Origin: Acidimicrobiaceae bacterium
Lineage (GTDB): Bacteria; Actinomycetota; Acidimicrobiia; Acidimicrobiales; RAAP-2
Assembly (NCBI GenBank): GCA_003152015.1
Contig: PLZF01000096.1
Location: 62,001-126,000, forward strand
Reading direction: 5' to 3'
Length of the DNA stretch: 64,000 nucleotides
The notes beneath the pieces were generated by a model that saw nothing but the letters and a program-made list of their open reading frames with translations, ran no database searches and was not told where the DNA came from. Shown here piece by piece: positions 26,862 through 36,700 of the stretch (the first letter of the stretch is position 1; every line of letters begins with the position of its first letter). The translations under genes and the position numbers were made by a program.

Positions 26862-27530
26862 ATGGCCACATCCACCGTCACATTCTCACCGGTCGACGCC
26901 GAATCACCGGTCGACGCCGAATCGAATCCCTCATCTCGACCACCTATCTGCACCTCCGATACCCTCCGGGTCGTTCCGTGGAAAGATCCGATCGCCGACC
27001 CGCATGGCGTCCATCCCTGTTCGCGTTACGTCGAGCTCTACTGGCTTGGAATCCTCGGCCCATCAACGACGTGGCTTCTTCGCCGGATGTCCTACGGGTT
27101 CGAGGTCAACGCGGATGGATTCGATCTCCATCTCTCCGAAACGGCCCGATCCCTGGGCCTCGGTGACCGCATGGGAAAGAACTCTCCGTTCCGGCGCGCT
27201 CTTCATCGCCTCTCCACCTTCGAGTTGGCCCGGTCCCACGGAACCGGTTGCCTGGCTGTCCGTACCCGCATCCCGCCGCTACCCCTGCGTCACCTCAACC
27301 GATTGCCCGAATCTCTCCAACAGAGCCACCGGGCCTGGCTGGCCGAACAACGTCTCCCCGAACCCGAACAGATGCGCCGCCGCGCCGGACGCCTGGCGGC
27401 TGGCCTCGCCGCCTCGGGATACGACAGGGAAGAGATCGAACGGCGCCTGGGTGAGTGGCAGTTCCACCCGGCGGTGGCGTTTCAAGCCGCCGAAAACGCG
27501 GTGAGGGTGACGGAGGCATCCGCGGGCTGA
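26862..27530 (+). CDS. Conserved actinobacterial protein of unknown function
   Basis: About 222 residues with a strong GGGAGG ribosome site before ATG 26862. After a Ser/Pro-rich start the sequence has CSRYVELYWLGILGPSTTWLLRRMSYGF, LSETARSLGLGDRMGKNSPFRRALHRL and LPLRHLNRLPESLQQSHRAWL. I have the impression that related proteins occur widely in Actinobacteria, but I know no assigned function. The arrangement of short helices with basic residues would fit a nucleic-acid-binding winged-helix-like fold; that is inference. No transmembrane segment is seen. Confidence 0.8.
   Translation: MATSTVTFSPVDAESPVDAESNPSSRPPICTSDTLRVVPWKDPIADPHGVHPCSRYVELYWLGILGPSTTWLLRRMSYGFEVNADGFDLHLSETARSLGLGDRMGKNSPFRRALHRLSTFELARSHGTGCLAVRTRIPPLPLRHLNRLPESLQQSHRAWLAEQRLPEPEQMRRRAGRLAAGLAASGYDREEIERRLGEWQFHPAVAFQAAENAVRVTEASAG
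26886..26921. repeat. Two 18-bp direct copies in the 5' end of the conserved hypothetical gene
   Basis: The unit tcaccggtcgacgccgaa occurs twice in tandem and encodes SPVDAE twice. Confidence 0.85.
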
Positions 27531-27600
27531 GCGGTGCCATTCGGCGCGGAGGTTGTGCGTTGGGGGCCACCTCCGGCCCTCCGGACAGGGAAGTATCGTG

Positions 27601-27870
27601 ATGGAAGTGGAAATTCAGGTCTGGACTCTCATCGGTGTCGTGATCGCGGGCGGCGGCATCGCTACGGCCCTGATTCTTCACGCGATGGCATCGCTCGGTG
27701 GGAGGGTCGATGCAATCGGCGCCCGGGTCGATGCGCTCGACAACAAGATCGACGTCAAATTCGATTTCCTCTCGTCTCGCATCGATGGCCTGGTTACCGA
27801 GGTCGGTCACATGAACCTGACGCTTGGCGAGCTGGTCGGCAAGGCCCACACCCACGGACGGGTGGCGTAA
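27601..27870 (+). CDS. Small membrane protein with coiled coil
   Basis: An 89-residue product. Residues ~6-32 form one transmembrane helix (VWTLIGVVIAGGGIATALIL). Residues ~33-75 form heptad repeats (GGRVDAIGARVDALDNKIDVKFDFLSSRIDGL), and the end is LGELVGKAHTHG. Similar short TM-plus-coiled-coil proteins with an LGELxGxxHTH end are common in actinobacteria and uncharacterised. It lies 70 bases after the previous gene. Confidence 0.72.
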   Translation: MEVEIQVWTLIGVVIAGGGIATALILHAMASLGGRVDAIGARVDALDNKIDVKFDFLSSRIDGLVTEVGHMNLTLGELVGKAHTHGRVA

Positions 27871-28076
27871 GCGACCCGTCAGCTCGATCCCTCGAGTGCG
27901 GGAGGCCGCCCCCCATCGATGCCCCCGTAGTGGCAGCGGTCGGTACGGCCGGATCAACGGCGCCGGGCGGCTCGATCCGACATCGAATGGCCCGAGCGCC
28001 AGCCGCTGTGTGAAACTCACCGGCGAACATAGCGATGGGACACCAGGATGTCGATCGCTCGGTGTGGGGGAGGAAC

Positions 28077-29150
28077 ATGCGAGCTGTAGTGACCCGAGAC
28101 GGTCGGCTGGATGTTGTCGATGTGGAAGATCCGACACCTGGTCCAGGTCATGTACTCGTCCGCCCGTTGTCGACAGGCATCTGCGGATCTGATCTCCACG
28201 CATTGGCCGACTTCTCCAACTTCGCCGGTCTCCTCGACCGGGTGGGGGCACCCTCTCTCGATGCTTCCGCCGATACTGTTTTCGGGCACGAATTCTGTGC
28301 CGAGATCCTTGAGCACGGTCCGGATACTGCCGGCACCTTGCCGGTGGGCACCCGGGTCTGCTCGGTGCCGATCATCATTGGAGAGGGGGGAGTCGAACAG
28401 ATCGGATATTCAAACCGGTACCCAGGCGCGTTGGCTGAACGTATGGTCCTTCAAGAAGCTCTCCTGCTGCCGGTCCCCGACTCACTCGAGACAAACATCG
28501 CCGCCCTCACCGAGCCGTTGGCAGTCGGAGAGCACGCGGTCGGCCTGGCCGACCTCCGGCCCGATCAGCCGTGCCTTGTCGTCGGGTGCGGTCCGGTGGG
28601 TCTGGCGGTTATCGCCGCGCTCAAAGGGCGCAACCACGGTCCCGTGCTAGCGGCGGACTTCTCGCCGACCCGACGGCGATTGGCCGAAGCATTTGGCGCC
28701 GATGAAGTCATCGACCCGGCGGTGTCGTCGCCGCACGACCGTTGGGCATCATTCGGAGTGCCGGTGACCATGATGGAATATGCCGGCGCAGTCATGATGG
28801 GCGCCGATCTGAAGAATCCGGTGATCTTCGAAGCGGTAGGTGTGCCCGGCATCTTGCAGGGCATCATCGAAGAGGCCCCTCCGCGCAGCCGCATCGTGGT
28901 GGTCGGCGTGTGTATGCACGCCGATTCGATCGAGCCGTTTTTCGCCGTAGCCAAGGAGTTGGAATTCCGCTTCTCCTTCGGCTATTCCCCGGCCGAGTAC
29001 GCGGCCACTCTGGAGCGCCTAGCCAGCGGTGTGCCCGGTGCCGAGCTGCTGGTGACAGACGCGTTCGGTCTCGATGAAACCCCCGGAGCGTTCGAAACCC
29101 TGCGCACGCCCGGTGAGCACGGAAAAATTCTCATCACTCCGCAGACGTAA
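28077..29150 (+). CDS. Medium-chain zinc-type alcohol dehydrogenase
   Basis: A 357-residue MDR enzyme with a strong GGGGGAGG ribosome site before ATG 28077. It has GICGSDLHAL (catalytic Zn Cys), GHEFCAEIL (Zn His/Glu), LTEPLAVGEHAV, and the Rossmann motif VVGCGPVGLAVIAAL. The four-Cys structural zinc lobe is absent; the equivalent region reads CSVPIIIGEGGVEQIGYS. It is the first gene of a tight three-gene operon with the flavin monooxygenase and epoxide hydrolase, where it probably oxidises the diol or alcohol product. Confidence 0.88.
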   Translation: MRAVVTRDGRLDVVDVEDPTPGPGHVLVRPLSTGICGSDLHALADFSNFAGLLDRVGAPSLDASADTVFGHEFCAEILEHGPDTAGTLPVGTRVCSVPIIIGEGGVEQIGYSNRYPGALAERMVLQEALLLPVPDSLETNIAALTEPLAVGEHAVGLADLRPDQPCLVVGCGPVGLAVIAALKGRNHGPVLAADFSPTRRRLAEAFGADEVIDPAVSSPHDRWASFGVPVTMMEYAGAVMMGADLKNPVIFEAVGVPGILQGIIEEAPPRSRIVVVGVCMHADSIEPFFAVAKELEFRFSFGYSPAEYAATLERLASGVPGAELLVTDAFGLDETPGAFETLRTPGEHGKILITPQT

Positions 29151-29176
29151 GAGAACTAGAGAGGAACACAGGATCC

Positions 29177-30367
29177 ATGACCACTCTGAATGCCGGAGAA
29201 CACCTGAAATTCGGGATCTTCCTGGCCCCGTTCCATCCGGTCGGGCAAAATCCCACGCTGGCGCTCGAGCGGGATATGCAGCTGATCGAGCATCTCGACC
29301 AGCTCGGCTTTGACGAAGCCTGGATCGGCGAACATCACTCCGCCGGCTACGAGATCATCGCTTCACCCGAGGTATTCATCGCTGCCGTCGCTCAGAGAAC
29401 CCGTCACATCCGATTAGGAACCGGGGTCTCGTCCCTGCCGTACCACCATCCCTTCATGCTGGCCGACCGACTGGTGTTACTCGATCACCTCACCCGAGGG
29501 CGTCTGATGATCGGTGTCGGCCCTGGTGCCCTCCCTTCTGACGCCTTCATGATGGGCATCGAGGTGGCGAAGCAGCGGGACATGATGGAGGAGTCACTCG
29601 AGGCAATCCTCCTGCTTCTGACGGGCGACGAGCCCGTCGATTATGAAACCGATTGGTTCAAACTGGTAGGGGCACGTCTGCAGATGCGCCCGTACCAGCG
29701 TCCATTCCCTGAAGTGGCCGTGGCCGCCCAGGTATCACCGTCCGGTCCCCGGGCGGCCGGGCGCTTCGGCTGCAGCCTCCTCTCCATCGGGGCCACCTCG
29801 GCCGGTGGCTTCGATGCCCTCGGCCTGCATTGGAAAGTGATGGAAGAGCGGTCTGCAGAGTTCGGGACCACGGTGGACCGGAGCAAGTGGCGCCTGGTAG
29901 GCCCGATGCACCTTGCCGACACCAAAGAACAGGCCATTGCCGACGTGGAGTTCGGTCTGGCCCAGTGGGTCGACTACTTCCAGAGAGTGGCCGCTCTACC
30001 GCTCGCCCCCGATACCACCGACCACTCATCTCTGGTCGATGCCCTCAACGCTTCGGGCTTCGCAGTCATCGGGACCCCCGAAGACGCAATCAACCAAATC
30101 AGCCGCTTGCGTGAACAGTCGGGTGGATTCGGCACCTTCCTCACCATGGGGCACGAGTGGGCCGACACCGACGCCACCCGACACTCCTACGAACTGATGT
30201 CGCGTTACGTGGTGCCTCAGTTCCAGGGATCAGCAAGTTCGCTCACGGCCAGCCGGGACTGGGCGGCCGAAAACCGTCCGGCATTCATCGGTGCCGCCGG
30301 ATCGGCCATTATGTCGGCCATCCAGAAGCATGCCGAAGAAAAAGAAGCCAAGTCAGCCAAGGTCTGA
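29177..30367 (+). CDS. LLM-class flavin-dependent monooxygenase, limonene 1,2-monooxygenase-like
   Basis: A 396-residue bacterial-luciferase-fold protein. It has KFGIFLAPFHPVGQNPTLALERD, FDEAWIGEHHSAGYEIIASPEVF, RLGTGVSSLPYHHPFMLADR and RGRLMIGVGPGALPSDAFM. The block LAPFH...GEHHSAG...SLPYHHP resembles proteins annotated as limonene 1,2-monooxygenase. It would use reduced flavin and O2. The next gene is an epoxide hydrolase 6 bases downstream, fitting an epoxide product. Substrate is inferred, not shown. Confidence 0.87.
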   Translation: MTTLNAGEHLKFGIFLAPFHPVGQNPTLALERDMQLIEHLDQLGFDEAWIGEHHSAGYEIIASPEVFIAAVAQRTRHIRLGTGVSSLPYHHPFMLADRLVLLDHLTRGRLMIGVGPGALPSDAFMMGIEVAKQRDMMEESLEAILLLLTGDEPVDYETDWFKLVGARLQMRPYQRPFPEVAVAAQVSPSGPRAAGRFGCSLLSIGATSAGGFDALGLHWKVMEERSAEFGTTVDRSKWRLVGPMHLADTKEQAIADVEFGLAQWVDYFQRVAALPLAPDTTDHSSLVDALNASGFAVIGTPEDAINQISRLREQSGGFGTFLTMGHEWADTDATRHSYELMSRYVVPQFQGSASSLTASRDWAAENRPAFIGAAGSAIMSAIQKHAEEKEAKSAKV

Positions 30368-30373
30368 GGAACT

Positions 30374-31348
30374 ATGAGCGAAATCACCCATCACCAGATT
30401 CCCACCAACGGGATCGAACTTCACGTTGCCGAAAGCGGATCAGCCGATGGTCCGCCCGTGGTGCTATGCCACGGTTTCCCCGAGCTCTGGTATTCGTGGC
30501 GGCACCAGTTCGATGCCCTGGCCGATGCCGGTTACCGGGTTCTCGTTCCTGACCTGCGCGGGTACGGCGGGAGCACCCATCCCACAGGTGATGTCTCCGC
30601 CTACGGCGCCGATCGGATCACCGCCGACCTGTGTGGCCTGCTGGACCATTACGGCTACGAGCAGGCGGCATTCTCCGGGCACGACTGGGGGGCGATGATC
30701 CTCTGGGAAATGGCGCGCATCCATCCACAACGGATGTCTTCGCTATGCAATATGAGCGTTCCCTTCCTGCAGTCCCCCATGCCGCCGACAGAGATCTTCA
30801 AAGCCATCTTCGTCGGCAAATTCTTCTACATCCTCTACTTCCAGCCGGTAGGCCCAGCGGAAAAGGAGTTGGAAGCCGACCCCCGACACTTTCTGCGCAA
30901 CATGCTGTGGTCAGCTTCGGGTGACGCATTGGGCTTGGGCAGTTTGACACTCGACTTGCCGGCAGAGGGGACCGGTTTCCTCGACTCGCTGGCCGAGGCT
31001 CCGGACAAACTCCCGCCCTGGATCACCGAGGGCGACGTGGACGTGTACGCCGAGGCATTCGCAGCCAGCGGATTCTTCGGCCCCCTGAGCTTCTACCGCA
31101 ATATCGATGCCAATTGGCAGAGGACTCACGAGATTCCCGCCTCGGTGCTCTCCATGCCCACCGCTTTCATCTCGGGCTCGGCTGACCCGGTGATCGCCAT
31201 GACCCCGGGAGGACTCGACGCGATGGCCGAAGCCCTGCCCGACTTCCGAGGGACAACCCTCATCGAGGGAGCCGGCCACTGGGTCCAACAGGAACGACCC
31301 GAAGAGACCAACGTCGCCCTGTTGGAGTTTCTGTCATCGGTGAGCTGA
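30374..31348 (+). CDS. Alpha/beta-fold epoxide hydrolase
   Basis: A 324-residue hydrolase with HGFPELWYSWR (oxyanion HGxP), PDLRGYGGS, and the nucleophile elbow GHDWGAMI with Asp. The cap domain follows, and the catalytic His is in GAGHWVQQERPEE. The HGFPE/GHDWG pair is typical of soluble epoxide hydrolases as opposed to haloalkane dehalogenases. It would open the epoxide made by the preceding monooxygenase to a diol. It ends 60 bases before the convergent pepA gene. Confidence 0.9.
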   Translation: MSEITHHQIPTNGIELHVAESGSADGPPVVLCHGFPELWYSWRHQFDALADAGYRVLVPDLRGYGGSTHPTGDVSAYGADRITADLCGLLDHYGYEQAAFSGHDWGAMILWEMARIHPQRMSSLCNMSVPFLQSPMPPTEIFKAIFVGKFFYILYFQPVGPAEKELEADPRHFLRNMLWSASGDALGLGSLTLDLPAEGTGFLDSLAEAPDKLPPWITEGDVDVYAEAFAASGFFGPLSFYRNIDANWQRTHEIPASVLSMPTAFISGSADPVIAMTPGGLDAMAEALPDFRGTTLIEGAGHWVQQERPEETNVALLEFLSSVS

Positions 31349-31408
31349 CGTCGATACCGTCGGCTGGTACTTACGACGGCCGGTGGGCCGGGCCCCCGGA
31401 GTACGGAC

Positions 31409-33028
31409 CTACTGATCGGGGCGGCGCTTTCGAACCAGCGAAGAGGCGAACTCCTCCGAGGTCACCAGTTCCACCAGCATCCTGACTCCGAAACCGGTGC
31501 CGCCCTTGGTGAGGTACCGGAGGTTCTCGTCTGAGCGCGCCGGCCCGGCAATGTCGAGATGGGCCCACGGCACATCGCCGACGAACTCGCGTAGTAGCAA
31601 GGCCGCAGAAATACTCCCGGCCTGACCAGGTCGACCGACGTTCCGCATGTCCGCCACCTCGGAGTCGATGTGATTGCGGTAGTCGTCGGGAAGAGGAAGT
31701 GGCCACACCGGCTCGCCGGACCGCTCGCTCGCCGCCTTCACCTGCTCCATCAACCCTTCGTCGTTTCCGAGAAGTCCGGCGATCTCCTTGCCCAGTGCGA
31801 CCACGGCGGCACCGGTGAGCGTGGCCAGGTCGATGATGGCGTCAGCGCCGGACTCCACCGCCAGTGATAGGGCATCAGCCAGTACGAGGCGACCTTCAGC
31901 ATCGGTGTTGAGGACTTCGATGGTCTTGCCGTTCCGAGCAGTCAACACGTCACTTGGCTTGATGGCGGAACCGCTCGGCATGTTTTCGGTAAGGGGTGTC
32001 ATCACAGTCACCCGGATGCGAGCGTTCAAGGCCGCAATGGCGTCTAGTGCGCACATCACCGCGGCTGCGCCGCCCATATCTGTCTTCATGGTCTCCATGC
32101 CTCCGGAAGTCTTCAGTGAGAGCCCACCCGAGTCGAAGGTGATGCCCTTACCCACCAATACGACGTGAGGGGTTCGACCATCAACGTCAATCGGATCTGC
32201 CGGGTGGTACTCGGCCTTCACCAACCGTGGTGGCTGGGTCGATCCACGTGCGACACCAAGTAGACCGCCCAGCTTCTCCGACGCAATCCGGTCCTCGTCC
32301 CACACCTCGATGGACAGCTCTGGAACATCGCTGAATCGTTGGACAAACAGCTCGGCGAACTTCTGTGGGGTCAAGGAACTCGGCGGTTCGTTCACCAGGT
32401 CGCGCGCCAGGCTTACCGCTTCAGCAATCCGGGCACCTCGGGCACTCCCTTCCGCCGCGGCGAGTTCCTCCGCGGGTGATTCAGTGATGACTACCAAGCG
32501 ACCCAGTCCAGCCGGCGGTTCAGCTGTCCGAAAGGCGTCATATCGATACGACCCCAGGAGCGCTCCCTCGGCCACGGCCGCGCTCACCCGATGTAGTGGG
32601 AGGACCAGCTCTCGAGGCAGCACGAACGCGGCTGCATCCCCGGAGCCCGCTGCCCGAATGAATGCTGCTGTCCCCCGGCGCAATGTCTCCAAGCCGGCAT
32701 CGCCGACGAGCTTGGTTTCTCCTCCGAGCCCCACCAGCACCATTGCGGTCGGGGGATCCGTCTCGGGAATCAGTGCATCACCTTCAGAGGGCGAAGACCG
32801 GATCGGGGTAGCACCGGCCGCATGGAACACGAGGGTCTCACCCACCTTCCCGGTGAAGTCCTGACGCTTGCACCAGGCGGCATCGAGAGCCGCAGTACTG
32901 GCCATGCCGGTGATGGCGGATGCCACGCCCGGCCCCAGGTGCGGACCGTCAGCACCAGTGAACACCGGCATCCCTACCGCCACAAACTCCTCCACCCGCA
33001 CCGTGGCGGCTGTGGTCTCGACCTTCAA
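31409..33028 (-). CDS. pepA: Leucyl aminopeptidase, M17 family
   Basis: A 539-residue cytosolic metallopeptidase. The C-terminal catalytic half shows LVGKGITFDSGGLSLK, METMKTDMGGAAAV, and the signature NTDAEGRLVLADAL, with metal-binding Lys, Asp and Glu. The less conserved N-terminal domain is present. It removes N-terminal residues from peptides. Its ATG overlaps the stop of the upstream adenosyltransferase gene by 4 bases, so the two are co-translated. Confidence 0.94.
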   Translation of the reverse strand: MKVETTAATVRVEEFVAVGMPVFTGADGPHLGPGVASAITGMASTAALDAAWCKRQDFTGKVGETLVFHAAGATPIRSSPSEGDALIPETDPPTAMVLVGLGGETKLVGDAGLETLRRGTAAFIRAAGSGDAAAFVLPRELVLPLHRVSAAVAEGALLGSYRYDAFRTAEPPAGLGRLVVITESPAEELAAAEGSARGARIAEAVSLARDLVNEPPSSLTPQKFAELFVQRFSDVPELSIEVWDEDRIASEKLGGLLGVARGSTQPPRLVKAEYHPADPIDVDGRTPHVVLVGKGITFDSGGLSLKTSGGMETMKTDMGGAAAVMCALDAIAALNARIRVTVMTPLTENMPSGSAIKPSDVLTARNGKTIEVLNTDAEGRLVLADALSLAVESGADAIIDLATLTGAAVVALGKEIAGLLGNDEGLMEQVKAASERSGEPVWPLPLPDDYRNHIDSEVADMRNVGRPGQAGSISAALLLREFVGDVPWAHLDIAGPARSDENLRYLTKGGTGFGVRMLVELVTSEEFASSLVRKRRPDQ

Positions 33029-33672
33029 GACTGCTCCCCTTCGTCGTCACCGGGCAGCAACGTGCCGGCACTCCCTGCATTTTCGTCGTTCGGCGCTCTG
33101 CGTGTCCCCGGCGCCCTTCGGGACTTTCGAGCCGAATCCCGGGCCAGGAGATGCTCGTCGCCTTCGGTCCATCGGGCCACCGCCCACAGGAGATCGGACA
33201 GCCGATTGAGATACTGCCCGACCAGGGACCCATCAACCGGGTGCACTACCGCGAGGCGCTCCGCACGGCGCACGACGGTGCGGGCGACATCGAGCGCGGC
33301 TGACACCCGGGTCGCTCCAGGAATTACAAATTCTGCCGGCATGTCGAACCGGGCGATCAACTCATCAATGCGGGCCTCGAGGACCACCACCATGTCTGCC
33401 GTGACCAGGGTTGTACCCGCCACCAGCTTCGCCCGTTTGGAGGGGTCGGTCGCCACCTCGGCCATGAGCACATAGAGATCCCGCTCAAGTCCTACGAGCA
33501 GTTGGTCGAGCTCGGATCCGGATTCGGCCTCGGCTCGGGCCATGCCCATCGACGCCTGGGCTTCGTCCACCGCACCGTTGATCTGCATCACCAAGGAGTC
33601 CTTGGGCACGCGTCCCCCATACAGAAGGCCGGTCGTGCCGTCGTCGCCTGTCTTCGTATAGATCCTCACCAT
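33025..33672 (-). CDS. Cob(I)alamin adenosyltransferase, PduO type
   Basis: A 215-residue trimeric-type ATR that makes adenosylcobalamin. It has RIYTKTGDDGTTGLLYGGRVPKDS (ATP-binding N-terminus), VIPGATRVSAALDVARTVVRRAER and LNRLSDLLWAVAR. The C-terminal ~40 residues are a charged, disordered extension. The ATG at 33672 is chosen; 5 further codons are open upstream. It would supply the coenzyme for the methylmalonyl-CoA mutase at 21.6 kb. It is divergent from metH with a 73-base gap. Confidence 0.93.
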   Translation of the reverse strand: MVRIYTKTGDDGTTGLLYGGRVPKDSLVMQINGAVDEAQASMGMARAEAESGSELDQLLVGLERDLYVLMAEVATDPSKRAKLVAGTTLVTADMVVVLEARIDELIARFDMPAEFVIPGATRVSAALDVARTVVRRAERLAVVHPVDGSLVGQYLNRLSDLLWAVARWTEGDEHLLARDSARKSRRAPGTRRAPNDENAGSAGTLLPGDDEGEQS

Positions 33673-33745
33673 GCCCACATCACCCAAGGAATGTTAAGCG
33701 ATCCCGGAAGTCGGGCAGGCTGAAGGCCAGTATCCTGGGTCAACC

Positions 33746-36700
33746 ATGACCAAGATCGACTCATCTGATTCCAGCTACCTGCGCGCCGTTTCAGACCGCG
33801 TGGTCATTTTTGACGGCGCCATGGGTACCAACCTTCAACTGGCCGAACTGACGGCTGATGACTTCGGCGGCCCAGACTTAGAAGGCTGCAACGAATTGCT
33901 GGTTGTTAGCCGACCCGATGCCGTCGACCGGGTTCACCGCTCATTCTTCGAGGTCGGTTGCGATGTGGTCGAGACCGACACCTTCGGTGCCTTCGGGCCG
34001 GTACTCGCCGAGTACGGCCAGGCCCACCGGGTCCACGAGCTGAATGTGGCCGCCGCCCTCCTAGCCCGGCAGGCCGCCGATGATTTTTCCACCCCTGATC
34101 GACCCCGCTGGGTGGCCGGAAGCATCGGTCCCGGGACCAAATTCCCCACCCTGGGCCAAATCCCCTACGCCGACCTGCGGGACGCCTACGAAGAGCAGGC
34201 GGTCGGGCTTCTTGAGGGAAGGGTCGACCTGATCGTCATCGAGACCGTCTTCGACCTACTTCAGGCGAAAGCAGCCATCAACGGGGCACGGCGGGCGATG
34301 CGAGCAGCGGGTCGGCACATCCCTATTCAGGTGCAGGTCACGATCGAACTGACCGGCACCATGCTTCCCGGCACCGAGATCGGCGCCGCCCTCTGCGCCC
34401 TCGAAGCCATGGATATCGACCTCATCGGACTGAACTGTGCCACCGGGCCATCTGAAATGTTCGAGCCGTTGCGTCACCTCACCGCGCATGCCTCCATTCC
34501 GGTGACCTGCCTTCCTAACGCCGGCCTTCCCTCCGTTGTCGATGGGGCGATGCACTACGACCTGACACCGGAGCAGTTGGCAGAGTTCCACCGCCAGTTC
34601 GTGAGCGAACTCGGTGTGTCGGTCATCGGAGGGTGCTGTGGCACCCTGCCCTCCCATCTGTCGGCGGTGGTGAAGGCGTGCGCCGATCTCACTCCCGCCA
34701 CCCGAAACCCCGAACCCGAACCCGGGGCCACCTCGATCTATACGGCAGTTCCCTTCACCCAGGATGCATCGGTCCTGGTGATCGGGGAGCGAACCAACGC
34801 CAACGGTTCAAAGAAATTCCGCGACGCCATGCTCGAAAAAGACTGGGATACATGCGTCGCCATGGCACGCGACCAGGTCAAGGAGGGCTCACATCTCATC
34901 GATGTGTGCGTGGACTACGTAGGTGCCGACGGTGTGGCGGATATGGAAGCGGTGGCATCTCGCTTTGCCACCCAGTCGACCGCGCCCCTCATGGTCGACT
35001 CCACCGAGGCCCCGGTGGTCGAAGCAGCTCTGGCGTGGATCGGCGGGCGGGCGGTCATAAACTCGATCAACCTCGAAGATGGTGATGCACCTGGTACCCG
35101 CTTCGACAAGGTCCTCACCTTGGCCAAGGAGTTCGGGGCCGCTGTGGTGTGCACGTGCATCGACACCGAGGGTCAGGCTCGGACCGCCGATTGGAAGGTC
35201 CGTGCCGCCAAGGCCATCCATGACATTGCCACCGAACGATACGGACTCCGTCCATCTGACCTCCTGTTTGACCCCTTGGCGCTTCCCTTGTCCACCGGCA
35301 TGGAAGAGAGCCGACGTGACGGCATCGAGACCATCGAAGGCATCCGTCGCATCAAAGCCGAGCTTCCCGGCGTCTATACCGTGTTCGGCCTTTCCAATGT
35401 TTCGTTCGGGCTCAACCCCGCGGCTCGCCAGGTCCTCAATTCAGTCTTCCTCCACGAGTGCGTGGAGGCAGGCCTCGATGCGGCAATCGTGCATGCGTCC
35501 AAGATCCTTCCGCTTTCGAAAGTCGACGAGCGGGCCAGGGAGGTATGCCTCGACCTTATCTATGACCGTCGCCGCGATGGGTACGACCCGTTGACCGAAC
35601 TGCTCGATCTGTTCGAAGGCGCCTCCACGTTCTCGGTCTCCACCGTGGAGGACCGATCAGGGTGGCCGGTTGGACAACGGCTCGAACACCGGATCATCGA
35701 TGGTGACCGCAATGGTCTTGAATCTGACCTCGATGAAGCAATGGCCGCAGGTATGGCGCCACTGAGCATCGTGAACGACATGCTGCTGGCCGGCATGAAA
35801 ACGGTGGGCGAGCTATTCGGTGCCGGTGAGATGCAACTGCCGTTCGTCCTGGGCTCGGCCGAAACAATGAAAACTGCCGTCGCCTATCTCGAGCCTCACA
35901 TGGAGAAGTCCGACCAGGGCGGCAAGGGCACCATGGTGCTGGCGACCGTCAAGGGTGACGTCCATGACATTGGGAAGAACCTGGTCGACATCATTCTGAC
36001 CAACAACGGCTACACCGTGAAGAACCTGGGCATCAAGGTCGGCATCGTGGACATGGTCAATGCCCTCGAAGAGTCCGGTGCCGACGCAATCGGCATGAGC
36101 GGTCTCTTGGTGAAGTCAACTCTCATTATGCGGGACAACCTCGACGAATTGAACCGGCGGGGTCTTTCGAACATCCCGGTCATTTTGGGCGGAGCGGCAT
36201 TGACACGCACCTACGTCGAACGTGACCTTCGGTCGGTGTACGAGGGAAGACTGTTCTACGGCAAGGACGCCTTCGAGGGTCTCCGCACCATGGACAGGTT
36301 GATCGAGTTGAACCGGACCGGCGAGGACGACCCGGAATTCGGTCGTGCCCTGGGCGGACGGGACCTCGGGCCCCGCAAAAGCGAGCAGCGTAAACAGAAG
36401 GCGAAGGAAGCCCTCGAACGGGGGGACGTCCTCCCGACCAGATCTCCTCATGTCGCCATGGACAACCCGTTGTTTACGCCTCCGTTTGTCGGTAATCGCA
36501 TAGCCAAGGGCATCGCCATCGACGACATCGCCACCTACATCAATGAGACGGCGTTGTTTCGCAATCAGTGGGGATACCGACCCGAGAACGGGGAGGACGA
36601 CGGTGCCTTCAAGGATCGGGTCAGGGGGCTGCTCCGATCACGGCTGGCTGATGCCAAGGCGGATCAGCTTCTCGTTCCACAGGTCGCCTGGGGTCACTTC

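Noticed and set aside
33673-33745. Cobalamin riboswitch upstream of metH
   Set aside because: The whole gap is 73 bases, far shorter than a B12 riboswitch, and no B12-box-like segment is seen.
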